DNA of 6,994 nt from Gammaproteobacteria bacterium (GTDB taxonomy: Bacteria > Pseudomonadota > Gammaproteobacteria > Enterobacterales > Psychrobiaceae): the NCBI GenBank assembly GCA_013214885.1, contig JABSRS010000051.1, forward strand, positions 1 through 6,994, in the 5' to 3' direction. Positions 1-6,036 of this stretch are shown one piece after another. Position 1 is the first letter of the stretch. Every line of letters begins with the position of its first letter. A program made the position numbers and the translations under genes. The notes under the pieces are model-generated. The model saw nothing but the letters and a program-made list of their open reading frames with translations, was not told where the DNA came from and searched no databases.

Positions 1-73
1 AGCGACTTAGGAGGCTCGAACTCCTGACCTGAACCTTGGCAAGGTTCCGCTCTACCAGCTGAGCTAAAGTCGC
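1..73 (-). tRNA. tRNA-Gly with anticodon GCC
   Basis: Read on the minus strand this is a complete 73-nt cloverleaf. It has a 7-bp acceptor stem (GCGACTT with AAGTCGC), a GCTC/GAGC D stem with an AGCTGGTA loop, and an anticodon stem GAACC/GGTTC. The 7-nt anticodon loop TTGCCAA puts GCC at 38-40, which reads glycine GGC/GGU codons. A T stem AGGAG/CTCCT closes the TTCGAGC loop. The discriminator base is T at position 1, as expected for bacterial tRNA-Gly. Any encoded CCA lies just outside the window. The gene sits downstream of orn on the same strand, where E. coli has its glyV-glyX-glyY tRNA-Gly(GCC) cluster. More copies may therefore follow beyond the left edge. Confidence 0.97.
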
Positions 74-119
74 ATTTCTCTATTTTCTTGCTGCTCAGTT
101 GTCCTAATCAGCGAGGCGC

Positions 120-148
120 ATTATAGATAAATTGAGCCGCGCTGCAAG
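120..148 (-). promoter_or_regulatory. sigma-70 promoter of the tRNA-Gly gene
   Basis: On the minus strand a perfect TATAAT (120-125) lies 16 nt downstream of TTGCAG (142-147); with the hexamer CTTGCA (143-148) the spacing is 17. Immediately after the -10 comes a GC-rich discriminator, GCGCCTC (119-113), as is typical of stringently controlled stable-RNA promoters. Transcription would start near 113 and give a leader of about 40 nt before the tRNA. The orn gene ends only 29 nt upstream of the -35 and I see no terminator between them, so read-through from orn is also possible. Confidence 0.75.
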
Positions 149-176
149 TCTTTTTATCAAAAAAAGTGTCAACTGC

Positions 177-731
177 TTAAATTTTGAAGAATTGCTGCTT
201 ATAATGACGTAATTCTTCGATAGATTCGCGAATATCATCTAAAGCGAGGTGGCTGCCTGCTTTTTGAACACCAGCAAGAATTGGTGGGTTCCAACGTCGA
301 GCCAGTTCTTTAATAGTGCTAACGTCGATATTGCGATAGTGAAAGAATTCTTCAAGTAATGGCATGTGTCGCGCCATGAATCGACGATCTTGGCCAATGC
401 TATTACCACACATTGGTGAAATACCTTTTTCAACCCAAGGTTTTAAGAATTCTAGGGTTTGGCGAATAGCTTCTGCTTCGTTAATCTCACTTTCGCGTAC
501 TCGTTTGACTAATCCCGAGGCATGGTGATGGGTAGTGTTCCATTCATCCATGGCATTGAGCGCATCATCAGATTGATGAATCGCAAACACTGGCCCTTCG
601 GCTAGCGTATTGAGCTCACTATCGGTCACTATAGTGGCGATCTCGATGATCCGGTCGATATCAGGGTTTAATCCCGTCATTTCTAAATCAACCCAGATTA
701 GGTTATGTGCTTTATTGTTGTGTGATTGCAT
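177..731 (-). CDS. orn: Oligoribonuclease (DEDDh 3'-5' exoribonuclease)
   Basis: This 184-residue protein degrades 2-5 nt RNA fragments, including pGpG from cyclic-di-GMP breakdown, to mononucleotides in the cytoplasm. The fold is RNase T/DnaQ-type. All DEDDh catalytic residues are visible: D15 and E17 in [10 protein letters not shown]115 in [10 protein letters not shown], and H161 and D166 in SHLALDDI. Each is offset by +3 from the E. coli enzyme, and the length (181 in E. coli) fits. The ATG at 729-731 precedes the conserved N terminus and has an AAGAAG ribosome site a few bases upstream. The gene is divergent from rsgA and followed by tRNA-Gly, the usual gammaproteobacterial arrangement. 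It appears intact. Confidence 0.97.
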   Translation of the reverse strand: MQSHNNKAHNLIWVDLEMTGLNPDIDRIIEIATIVTDSELNTLAEGPVFAIHQSDDALNAMDEWNTTHHHASGLVKRVRESEINEAEAIRQTLEFLKPWVEKGISPMCGNSIGQDRRFMARHMPLLEEFFHYRNIDVSTIKELARRWNPPILAGVQKAGSHLALDDIRESIEELRHYKQQFFKI

Positions 732-756
732 GGGCTTCTTAACTATCTTATTGTCT

Positions 757-769
757 TATACTTAGTATA
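757..769. promoter_or_regulatory. Symmetric TATACT-T-AGTATA in the orn/rsgA divergent intergenic region
   Basis: The 118-bp gap between the divergent orn and rsgA starts must hold promoters for both genes. This perfect 6-bp inverted repeat around one central T presents a -10-like TATACT on each strand. On the minus strand it would place the orn start site about 25 nt before its ATG. I see no good -35 hexamer at 16-18 bp on either strand. A weak alternative for rsgA is TTGGCT (802-807), 16 bp, then TATTTA (824-829). The palindrome could also be an operator or chance in AT-rich DNA. The symmetry is seen directly; the function is inference. Confidence 0.3.
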
Positions 770-849
770 GTAGAGGAAATTTATCATTTTCCATAGTATC
801 ATTGGCTCAATTTTGAAAATTCCTATTTATATTAAGTTAAGAAACTGCA

Positions 850-1908
850 TTGGCTAAACAAAAAAAGTTAACAAAAGGGCAAGTCCGTCGGGTTAAAACA
901 AACCAGGCTAAACGTCTATCAGGCAAGAAGAATTCTCGTAACGTTGAGTGGCAAGATGAGCAACTCGGCGGGCAGGAAGATGGCTTGGTAATCTCTCGCT
1001 ACGGTCAACACGCGGACATTGAAGATCGTGAAGGCAATACCTTTCGCTGTAATCTGCGCCGTAATATCGGCTCAATTGTCACGGGTGACCGGGTCGTCTG
1101 GCGTAAAGGCAATGATACCTTTTCTGGGATCAGTGGGGTGGTTGAAGCTGTTCAAGCCCGTACTTCGGTATTAACCCGTCCTGATTATTACGATGGCGTT
1201 AAGATTATTGCCTCGAACATCGACCGGATCTTTATTGTTTCGTCGATCGTACCTGCTTTTTCAACTCAAATTGTCGATCGCTATTTAGTGGCGGCTGAGA
1301 ATGTCGAAATTGAGCCGATTATCGTGCTTAATAAAATCGACTTACTCGATGAAGAAGGTTTCGAGCTACTTGATTCGATGTTAGAGCCTTACCGCGAGCT
1401 TAATTACAAAGTGGTGATGCTATCGAGTCATACTGGCGAGGGCGTTGATGAAATTAATGACCTATTAAAAGATAAGGTCAGCATATTTGTTGGTCAGTCT
1501 GGCGTAGGTAAATCTTCATTAATTAATGCCTTGATGCCTGAGGCTGAGTTAGTGATTGGTGATGTCTCGCAAAATTCTGGTTTAGGTACTCACACCACCA
1601 CTACAGCTAAGTTACTGCACTTTGGTCACAGTGGCGATTTAATCGATAGCCCTGGGGTCCGTGAATTTGGTCTATGGCATATTGATGCAGATCGGATCGC
1701 TTGGTGTTTTATCGAGTTTAGAGAGTTCCTTGGTGGCTGTAAATTCCGCGATTGTAAACACGGTAACGATCCGGGTTGCTTAATTGCACAAGCGGTTGAG
1801 GATGAAAAAATCGATCCCGAGCGTTTTGATAATTACCACAAGATCATTGAATCATTAGATAATAATAAAGCGAATCGCCACATAGCGGGTTCGGATCACA
1901 AAATTTAG
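850..1908 (+). CDS. rsgA: Ribosome small-subunit-dependent GTPase RsgA (YjeQ)
   Basis: This 352-residue circularly permuted GTPase checks late 30S subunit maturation and is stimulated by the ribosome. Seen in order: a basic N-terminal tail, an OB-fold region (about 45-105), then G motifs in permuted order. These are G4 NKID (161-164), G1/P-loop GQSGVGKSS (215-223), a Thr-rich switch I (246-252) and G3 DSPG (266-269). The C-terminal zinc site is C297, C302, H304 and C310, at the same numbering as E. coli YjeQ. The start is TTG: no ATG lies upstream near the conserved N terminus MAKQKKLTKGQ, and the Shine-Dalgarno is weak (AAGAAA). It heads the rsgA-psd-transporter operon, with psd starting 17 nt after its stop. 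The gene is intact. Confidence 0.96.
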   Translation: MAKQKKLTKGQVRRVKTNQAKRLSGKKNSRNVEWQDEQLGGQEDGLVISRYGQHADIEDREGNTFRCNLRRNIGSIVTGDRVVWRKGNDTFSGISGVVEAVQARTSVLTRPDYYDGVKIIASNIDRIFIVSSIVPAFSTQIVDRYLVAAENVEIEPIIVLNKIDLLDEEGFELLDSMLEPYRELNYKVVMLSSHTGEGVDEINDLLKDKVSIFVGQSGVGKSSLINALMPEAELVIGDVSQNSGLGTHTTTTAKLLHFGHSGDLIDSPGVREFGLWHIDADRIAWCFIEFREFLGGCKFRDCKHGNDPGCLIAQAVEDEKIDPERFDNYHKIIESLDNNKANRHIAGSDHKI

Positions 1909-1925
1909 TTTAAAAGGATATATAA

Positions 1926-2810
1926 GTGAGTTTTAGCGATAAATTGAAAATTACTGGTCAATACTGGTTACCTAAACATGCGTTATCGCGTTTTTTGGGT
2001 CGTCTGGCTGCTGGTGAACACGGTTCGATGACCACACGAGTTATTACTTGGTTTATTAAGCAATATAAAGTTGATATGTCAGAGGCTGAGCGCGAAGTGC
2101 CGAGCCAATACAGCTCATTTAATGACTTTTTTACTCGAGCATTAAAGCCAGACCTCCGTCCAATTAGTGAAACTGATTTGGTTTTACCCGTTGATGGTTG
2201 TGTTAGCCAGTTAGGCGAGATGAAAGCTGGTCGAATTATTCAAGCTAAAGGTCATGATTACTCGGCATTTACCCTGCTAGGTGGCGATAAAGCACGGGCT
2301 AAGCCTTTTGCTAATGGTCACTTTGCAACAATTTATCTCGCGCCAAAAGATTATCACCGTATTCATATGCCAATGGATGCAACGTTGCGTGAAATGGTTT
2401 ATGTCCCGGGCGATTTATTTTCGGTTAATCCGTTAACTGCGGCTAATGTGCCTGGTTTGTTTGCCCGTAACGAGCGTGTTGCCGCTATTTTCGATACTGA
2501 ATTTGGTCCGATGGCGATGGTACTTGTTGGCGCAACCATTGTTGCTAGCATTGAAACGACTTGGCATGGCACTGTGACACCGCCGTCTAATCAACTCGAC
2601 AGCTGGGACTACCCAACGAGCGGTGACAACGTCATTAGCTTCAAGAAGGGTGACGAAATGGGTCGCTTTAAGCTTGGCAGCACCGTGGTGATGTTATTTG
2701 GTGATGAGATGTTATCGCATTTTGAACCACACCTAGAGCCTGAAACCGTTACTCGCCTTGGTCAGCCAATGGCCAGTTTAAAAGCGAGCCAACCAGCCTC
2801 TGAAGGTTAA
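1926..2810 (+). CDS. psd: Phosphatidylserine decarboxylase proenzyme
   Basis: This membrane-associated, pyruvoyl-dependent enzyme converts phosphatidylserine to phosphatidylethanolamine. The 294-residue proenzyme carries the self-cleavage motif LGST at 250-253. Cleavage between G251 and S252 would give the beta chain and a short alpha chain whose S252 becomes the pyruvoyl group. D90 (LPVDG) and H147 (in DYHRIHM, with H144 nearby) match the Asp-His-Ser triad of the E. coli enzyme. It is shorter than E. coli Psd (322) because that enzyme's C-terminal extension is absent. The start is GTG at 1926, set by AAAGGA at 1913-1918. It lies 17 nt after rsgA, as in the enterobacterial rsgA-psd order, and the next gene begins directly at its stop. 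Confidence 0.96.
   Translation: MSFSDKLKITGQYWLPKHALSRFLGRLAAGEHGSMTTRVITWFIKQYKVDMSEAEREVPSQYSSFNDFFTRALKPDLRPISETDLVLPVDGCVSQLGEMKAGRIIQAKGHDYSAFTLLGGDKARAKPFANGHFATIYLAPKDYHRIHMPMDATLREMVYVPGDLFSVNPLTAANVPGLFARNERVAAIFDTEFGPMAMVLVGATIVASIETTWHGTVTPPSNQLDSWDYPTSGDNVISFKKGDEMGRFKLGSTVVMLFGDEMLSHFEPHLEPETVTRLGQPMASLKASQPASEG
2802..2806 (+). promoter_or_regulatory. Ribosome binding site of the EamA transporter, inside the end of psd
   Basis: GAAGG sits within the last codons of psd. It is 4 nt before the TTG at 2811 and 7 nt before a second in-frame TTG at 2814. The 7-nt spacing is closer to optimal, so 2814 may be the true start (one residue shorter). The overlap with psd coding sequence implies that the two genes are translated as a coupled pair. 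Confidence 0.55.
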
Positions 2811-3698
2811 TTGTTGGACGCCCATCAACGTAGTTTAATTCATTTACACGGTTCGGTATTGCTATTTGGCGGTACCGCACTGTTCTCGCACCTGTTGCCA
2901 TGGTCGGCACTTGATATCACGATGTTTCTCACCGCTATTGCGGCATTCGCGTTAATGCTGATTATTAAGTTTCAGGGTGACCGATTACAGCTCAACAATC
3001 GTCAAGATTATCTAATTGCCATAATGCTTGGCATAATAGTTGGTTTGCATTGGGTTACTTATTTTTGGGCGATGCAACTTTCCAGTGTTGCTACTGGAAT
3101 GCTGGCATTTTTTAGTTACCCGGTGATCACGGTATTTCTTGAGCCACTATTTAATCGCACCAAACCTCATGCTCGTGACATCTTTTGCGCCTTAGCTGTT
3201 TTCATTGGGGTGTTCTTGTTAGTGCCAGAGTTTAATATTAGCAATGATCAAACTTTAGGCATCGTCATTGGCGTTGTGTCTGGCTTCTTGTTCGCGCTGC
3301 GTAATGTGTTACACAAACGTTACTTTAGCCATTACAAAGGCACTCAGGCGATGTTTTATCAAACCTTGGTTGTTGCTGTAATGCTGTCGCCTTTTGTTGA
3401 GTTTAACCCCTTGCAAATGAGTGGCTTAGTTGTTGATGGCGCGATTGGCGAGTTTGGGTTACTCTTGTTGTTGTCGGTGGTTTTTACGGCGACGCCCCAT
3501 GCATTTTTAGCCAATTGTTTTAAGTATTTATCGGCAAAAACAGCGGGGCTTATTTCGTGTTTGCAGCCGTTATATGGCGTGTTACTCGCGGCACTTATTC
3601 TGGGCCAATGGCCAAGTATGATGGTTTATGTCGGCGGAGCCTTAATTGTGATGGCCGCGGTGTTTGAGACCGTACTAATGACTAAGATTAAACGCTAA
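2811..3698 (+). CDS. EamA/DMT-superfamily inner-membrane transporter
   Basis: This protein of about 295 residues is strongly hydrophobic, with roughly ten predicted helices. Approximate positions are 9-30, 32-52, 66-88, 91-112, 121-139, 147-166, 180-200, 213-236, 243-263 and 267-290. This is the 5+5 layout of two EamA repeats in the drug/metabolite transporter superfamily. The motif-like stretch VATGMLAFFSYPVITVFLEP in repeat 1 and the stretch TAGLISCLQPLYGVLLAALILG in repeat 2 are typical of the family's pseudo-symmetric halves. Its substrate cannot be read from sequence; relatives export amino acids, metabolites or drugs. It begins with TTG at 2811 or 2814, directly at the psd stop, so it is the third gene of the operon. 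E. coli has the channel gene mscM after psd instead. No strong terminator follows. Confidence 0.88.
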   Translation: MLDAHQRSLIHLHGSVLLFGGTALFSHLLPWSALDITMFLTAIAAFALMLIIKFQGDRLQLNNRQDYLIAIMLGIIVGLHWVTYFWAMQLSSVATGMLAFFSYPVITVFLEPLFNRTKPHARDIFCALAVFIGVFLLVPEFNISNDQTLGIVIGVVSGFLFALRNVLHKRYFSHYKGTQAMFYQTLVVAVMLSPFVEFNPLQMSGLVVDGAIGEFGLLLLLSVVFTATPHAFLANCFKYLSAKTAGLISCLQPLYGVLLAALILGQWPSMMVYVGGALIVMAAVFETVLMTKIKR

Positions 3699-3736
3699 TT
3701 TGGACTTTGTTTTATGGTTAGTAATAAGGAAATTAA

Positions 3737-3784
3737 ATGCTTAAATCGCTAAATCGAATCTGGCACGTAAAACGGTTCACTTAA
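3737..3784 (+). other. Possible 15-codon ORF or gene-start remnant
   Basis: AAGGA at 3727-3730 lies 6 nt before an ATG at 3737, which opens a 15-residue frame (MLKSLNRIWHVKRFT) ending at TAA 3782-3784. The translation-initiation signal is good, but the peptide is very short and basic and I do not recognise it. Its end overlaps the 3' end of the convergent BtrH-like pseudogene. It could be the stub of a gene that once followed the transporter, a leader peptide, or chance. Otherwise the stretch 3699-3776 shows no clear hairpin terminator. Confidence 0.2.
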
Positions 3785-4750
3785 GCTCCTGTTCGCTGCA
3801 ATGTTGCAGTTTATCGGCGACATTGCCCAATGTTAACTCTTTACGTTTTTTACAAAACAACACCGAGTCCATTGCAAAATCACGCCAATTGTCACCAACA
3901 GCGGTGGTCTGAGTCGCGGCTTCAAATAGGTTTTATCGTCGGTTAGCTTTGAGGCTTCATCGAGAAAACTGGCATACATAAAGCGAAATCCTGCGCCACC
4001 CGTGCCAATTTCTTCTTGCATTCTGACGATGTGAGCTAGAAATAGTTTGTTGTATTTGGTTTTGTTCGGGTCTAAATTTCGGATCTTTTTACTTAAATGA
4101 TTAATCCCTTTAATCCCGAAAAATGGCAAGATTAAGCCACTCATCATTTTAGCGGTCTTGGCAATTGAGCTATAAATATGCGGGGTTAAATCGATGTCTT
4201 TAGGGACATCTCTAATCACGTACATTAATCCTTTAGCGGCCAGCGTTCCCTTGACAAAGCGGGCACGTTTTAAATTATCACTCGGGCATTCAACTAGCTC
4301 TTCAAACACTGGGTCGCTAATCAAATAGTTACCAGCTGCTGTCTTGCCATAAACTACTAAGTTATGAGCATTAAAGTGAAAACGCATGTCTTCAGGAAAA
4401 TAAGGCAGCCAGTAGACCGAGCTTTGGATCCCAACTAAGTTGCCCTTGGCGAGTTCATCGTCAAGTGCTTGCATGCCCTTATCAGGATCGGAAAACTTTT
4501 GACTGTGGAGCTTAATATTTAGTTTTTTACACACCGACTTAATAATGGTTTTTGGCGGCATTCGATAGGCCACTAACGGTATCCCACCAATTTTGATGAT
4601 TGGCAGGTACACAAAAGTCAGGGCACTGGATAAGCCAAACGCCATCGGTTCTGAAATATTGAGTCCTTTAGCGCGCAGTAACGTGGAAAGCACACCCGTT
4701 TCACAGTGTGATGATTGCTGGGGGTCAATTGCTAATTAAATATCGGTCAT
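3777..4750 (-). pseudogene. BtrH-like (butirosin H N-terminal / DUF4872-type) gene, with a stop at codon 5 and a frameshift
   Basis: The reconstructed product is about 324 residues. It resembles proteins with a papain/C39-like BtrH N-terminal domain followed by a DUF4872 region. BtrH itself is an acyl-ACP:aminoglycoside acyltransferase; the substrate here is unknown. The likely start is the ATG at 4748-4750, overlapping the upstream gene's stop as ATGA. It reads M-T-D-I, then an in-frame TAA (4736-4738), then continues in the same frame through HCETG (candidate catalytic C16), H129 in AHNLVVYG and D146 in ISDP. A GTG at 4693 could restart translation but would lose C16. Near 3917-3922 the frame breaks after KTYLK. 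The neighbouring frame restores the family-like ending TTAVGDNWRDFAM and runs to TGA at 3777-3779, whereas the broken frame ends at 3833. Restoring one base, for example AAGCCGCG to AAGGCCGCG, repairs it. Two lesions make this very probably a pseudogene. The family call is from recognition, not a search. Confidence 0.82.
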
Positions 4751-5160
4751 TGATCGCTCGGTAATTGTTTTAGTTGCTCGATGCTAAGTTTCATCACTTG
4801 GGCGTATTGGTTTAACTTACTATCGCTTAGCTTATTAAATATCGCAGGTCTGAGATGGCGTTTGATTTGCCATTGGAAAAAGCCAGTCGTTTGCGCCAAT
4901 GATGTTAGATCAAAGCGTAAGTTGAGCATGTGATAGCTAAGGGGAGACACTGACCCAGCTTTTGTTTGTGTTAGGGCTTCACGGGTTTGATCGGCTAAAT
5001 CATCGACCGCCATTTGGGTCGCAAAGATTTCGACCTCCCAGCCACTAGAGGTAACGCCTTCATAATGGCCGTCTTTGTCTACTGCGTATAATAATTTTCG
5101 CTGCCCTTGATAGGTGCTGCTGTTATCTGTGGTACATCGTCTTTTTTCATCTTCATACAT
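4747..5160 (-). CDS. Small protein with a helix-turn-helix-like C terminus, in the decayed ketosynthase/BtrH operon
   Basis: This 137-residue protein has ATG at 5158-5160, AGAGA as a modest ribosome site, and TGA at 4747-4749. It is soluble with no signal peptide. The middle part (about 35-80) is acidic and probably helical. The C-terminal 60 residues (LTSLAQTTGFFQWQIKR, followed by LSDSKLNQYAQVMKLSIEQL) look like an XRE-type helix-turn-helix, suggesting DNA binding or a protein-interaction role. Residues 9-21 form a polar, low-homology-looking segment that may be an insertion. It starts 11 nt after the ketosynthase remnant's stop and overlaps the next gene by ATGA, so it was the middle gene of a three-gene operon. 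Unlike both neighbours it shows no visible lesion, though its original promoter was probably lost upstream. Its function is not known to me. Confidence 0.65.
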   Translation of the reverse strand: MYEDEKRRCTTDNSSTYQGQRKLLYAVDKDGHYEGVTSSGWEVEIFATQMAVDDLADQTREALTQTKAGSVSPLSYHMLNLRFDLTSLAQTTGFFQWQIKRHLRPAIFNKLSDSKLNQYAQVMKLSIEQLKQLPSDQ

Positions 5161-5171
5161 TCTCTGAATCG

Positions 5172-5509
5172 TTACACAACTGTCATTTGCATAAATGCAC
5201 TGGAAAAACGTCCGCTTTCAGGGACATAACACAATAATTTCTGTCTAGCTTGTAATTTTCCGCTGTGAAACAGTTCTTCAAGCATGATAAATATGATGCT
5301 GAACTCGTGTTGCCTTTGGTGGTTAAGTTGGTAAACCATTTGTCATAAGGGATCTCAAAATCGATATTTTGAAGTCTGGAAAATAAGCGCTCTCTGAAAT
5401 AGCCCGACGAGTAATGAGCAATGGTTTGGTGAGTTTTTACCCGCAAGGCTATTGCGACTGATTTTAGCTCAATCGCTAATGCTGGGTGGCATATTGGCCC
5501 AAGCATGAC
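5172..5509 (-). pseudogene. C-terminal fragment of a 3-oxoacyl-ACP synthase III-like gene, 5'-truncated and frameshifted
   Basis: Only the last 112 or so residues remain of a thiolase-fold enzyme that would normally exceed 300. The stretch IAHYSSGYFRERLF, then [10 protein letters not shown] and TKGNTSSAS, matches the C-terminal half of the KAS III-like family. It includes the Asn of the conserved GN(T)xSAS loop and the preceding active-site His (in AHYSS). Near 5294-5295 one base is missing. The upstream frame runs on to 5183 with unrelated residues, while the adjacent frame gives [14 protein letters not shown] and, shortly after, [15 protein letters not shown], the expected family ending, with TAA at 5172-5174. 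The 5' side is cut: in-frame stops appear at 5510-5515 and plus-strand MipA sequence begins there. The N-terminal half with the catalytic Cys is absent, so it cannot be active. Its role was presumably acyl chain initiation or condensation for the cluster. Confidence 0.82.
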
Positions 5510-5787
5510 TTATCAGCAGCAGTAAATATCTCAATTATTATTACGGTGTGCCATCAACTTATGCAACGGCGCAACGTCATGCCTTCGATACCAACGCGGG
5601 TTATGCGGGAAGTGATATTTCCGTTGGAATGACTTATAAAAACAAGTCAATTTGGACTGGTGGCTTTGTTCGTTATCATTCATTAGCGGGTACACAATTA
5701 GCTGATAGCCCATTGGTGTTCAAGCAAGATAACTGGTCAGTTGGTTTTGGCGTGGTGTGGGTTTTTTATTCGAAAAGTAAAAGCTAG
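5509..5787 (+). pseudogene. C-terminal fragment of a MipA/OmpV-family outer-membrane protein
   Basis: The open frame from 5509 to TAG at 5785-5787 encodes about 92 residues. These include YYYGVPSTYATAQRHAF, then GYAGSDISVGMTY, IWTGGFVRYHSLAGTQLADS and NWSVGFGVVWVF. This is the alternating aromatic/small beta-strand pattern and terminal strand of MipA/OmpV scaffold proteins, which are normally about 250 residues with a signal peptide. The signal peptide and about two thirds of the barrel are missing. No start with a ribosome site lies upstream; the ATG at 5561-5563 is out of frame, and the in-frame GTG at 5548 has no Shine-Dalgarno. The 5' break coincides with the break of the divergent ketosynthase fragment, so a deletion probably removed both 5' ends. 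The remnant is unlikely to be expressed or exported. Confidence 0.8.
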
Positions 5788-5902
5788 GTTTAAAAGTTTA
5801 ACTTAAAACACAGAGCTCTATCTCTTTAGTAAGCGCGCAGTAATTAGATATCGGTACCTATTGCACAAACCCGCCGTAAATACATCACTGCTCCGTAAAC
5901 TT

Positions 5903-5923
5903 CCTTGTGTCGAAGACACAAGG
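5903..5923 (+). terminator. Perfect 9-bp hairpin followed by TTTTGCTT
   Basis: CCTTGTGTC, loop GAA, then GACACAAGG is a perfect 9-bp stem with a 3-nt loop. It is followed on the plus strand by a short T tract. It lies about 115 nt after the MipA fragment's stop and could terminate plus-strand transcription. The T tract is short and broken, so the alternative is a module of a palindromic repeat element together with the next hairpin. Confidence 0.45.
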
Positions 5924-5939
5924 TTTTGCTTCGGCTCTA

Positions 5940-5975
5940 AGCTAAATTTTTCATCCCTGAAAAATACGGTTAGCT
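5940..5975. repeat. Nested palindrome in the intergenic region
   Basis: An inner perfect 8-bp repeat, ATTTTTCA / TGAAAAAT with loop TCCC (5946-5965), is enclosed by AGCTAA (5940-5945) and TTAGCT (5970-5975), with a 4-nt bulge ACGG. The folded stem would be about 14 bp. The long arms, the lack of any gene, and the adjacent 5903-5923 hairpin suggest a mobile or dispersed intergenic palindromic element. Only one copy is visible here, so the dispersal is inference. Confidence 0.5.
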
Positions 5976-6004
5976 CCACAGGCACCAATATCTCTGTAAG
6001 TATC

Positions 6005-6025
6005 GAGCGTTTATTTAAAACGCTC
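6005..6025 (-). terminator. 8-bp hairpin just downstream of the TonB-dependent receptor
   Basis: GAGCGTTT, loop ATTTA, then AAACGCTC forms a perfect 8-bp stem starting 11 nt past the receptor's stop codon. That position suits a minus-strand terminator, but no U-rich run follows on the minus strand, so it may act as an mRNA 3'-end stabiliser rather than an intrinsic terminator. The rest of the 249-bp gap (5788-6036) holds the two palindromes listed above. It also holds an imperfect AT-rich repeat at 5788-5809 just after the MipA stop, and no coding frame. Confidence 0.4.
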
Positions 6026-6036
6026 TACCGTTGCGA

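Noticed and set aside
150..166. AT-rich inverted repeat CTTTTT / AAAAAG as a terminator of orn
   Set aside because: The stem has a single G-C pair at its base and no distinct U tract follows. It lies just upstream of the tRNA promoter and is more likely simple AT-rich sequence.
167..172. Perfect TTGACA on the minus strand as the tRNA promoter -35
   Set aside because: It is 41 bp from the TATAAT at 120-125 and has no -10-like hexamer at 16-18 bp. The TTGCAG at 142-147 has proper spacing.
239..433. 64-residue open frame on the minus strand
   Set aside because: It lies wholly within orn in another frame of the same strand, and the orn product has all its catalytic motifs.
5531..5713. 60-residue open frame on the minus strand
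   Set aside because: It is antisense to the recognisable MipA/OmpV fragment and has no family-like composition or ribosome site.
5812..5858. Cluster of 6-8 base palindromes (AGAGCTCT, GCGCGC, GATATC, GGTACC) resembling a polylinker
   Set aside because: The spacing and intervening sequence do not match a vector, and the flanks are ordinary chromosomal sequence. Short palindromes of this kind are expected by chance.
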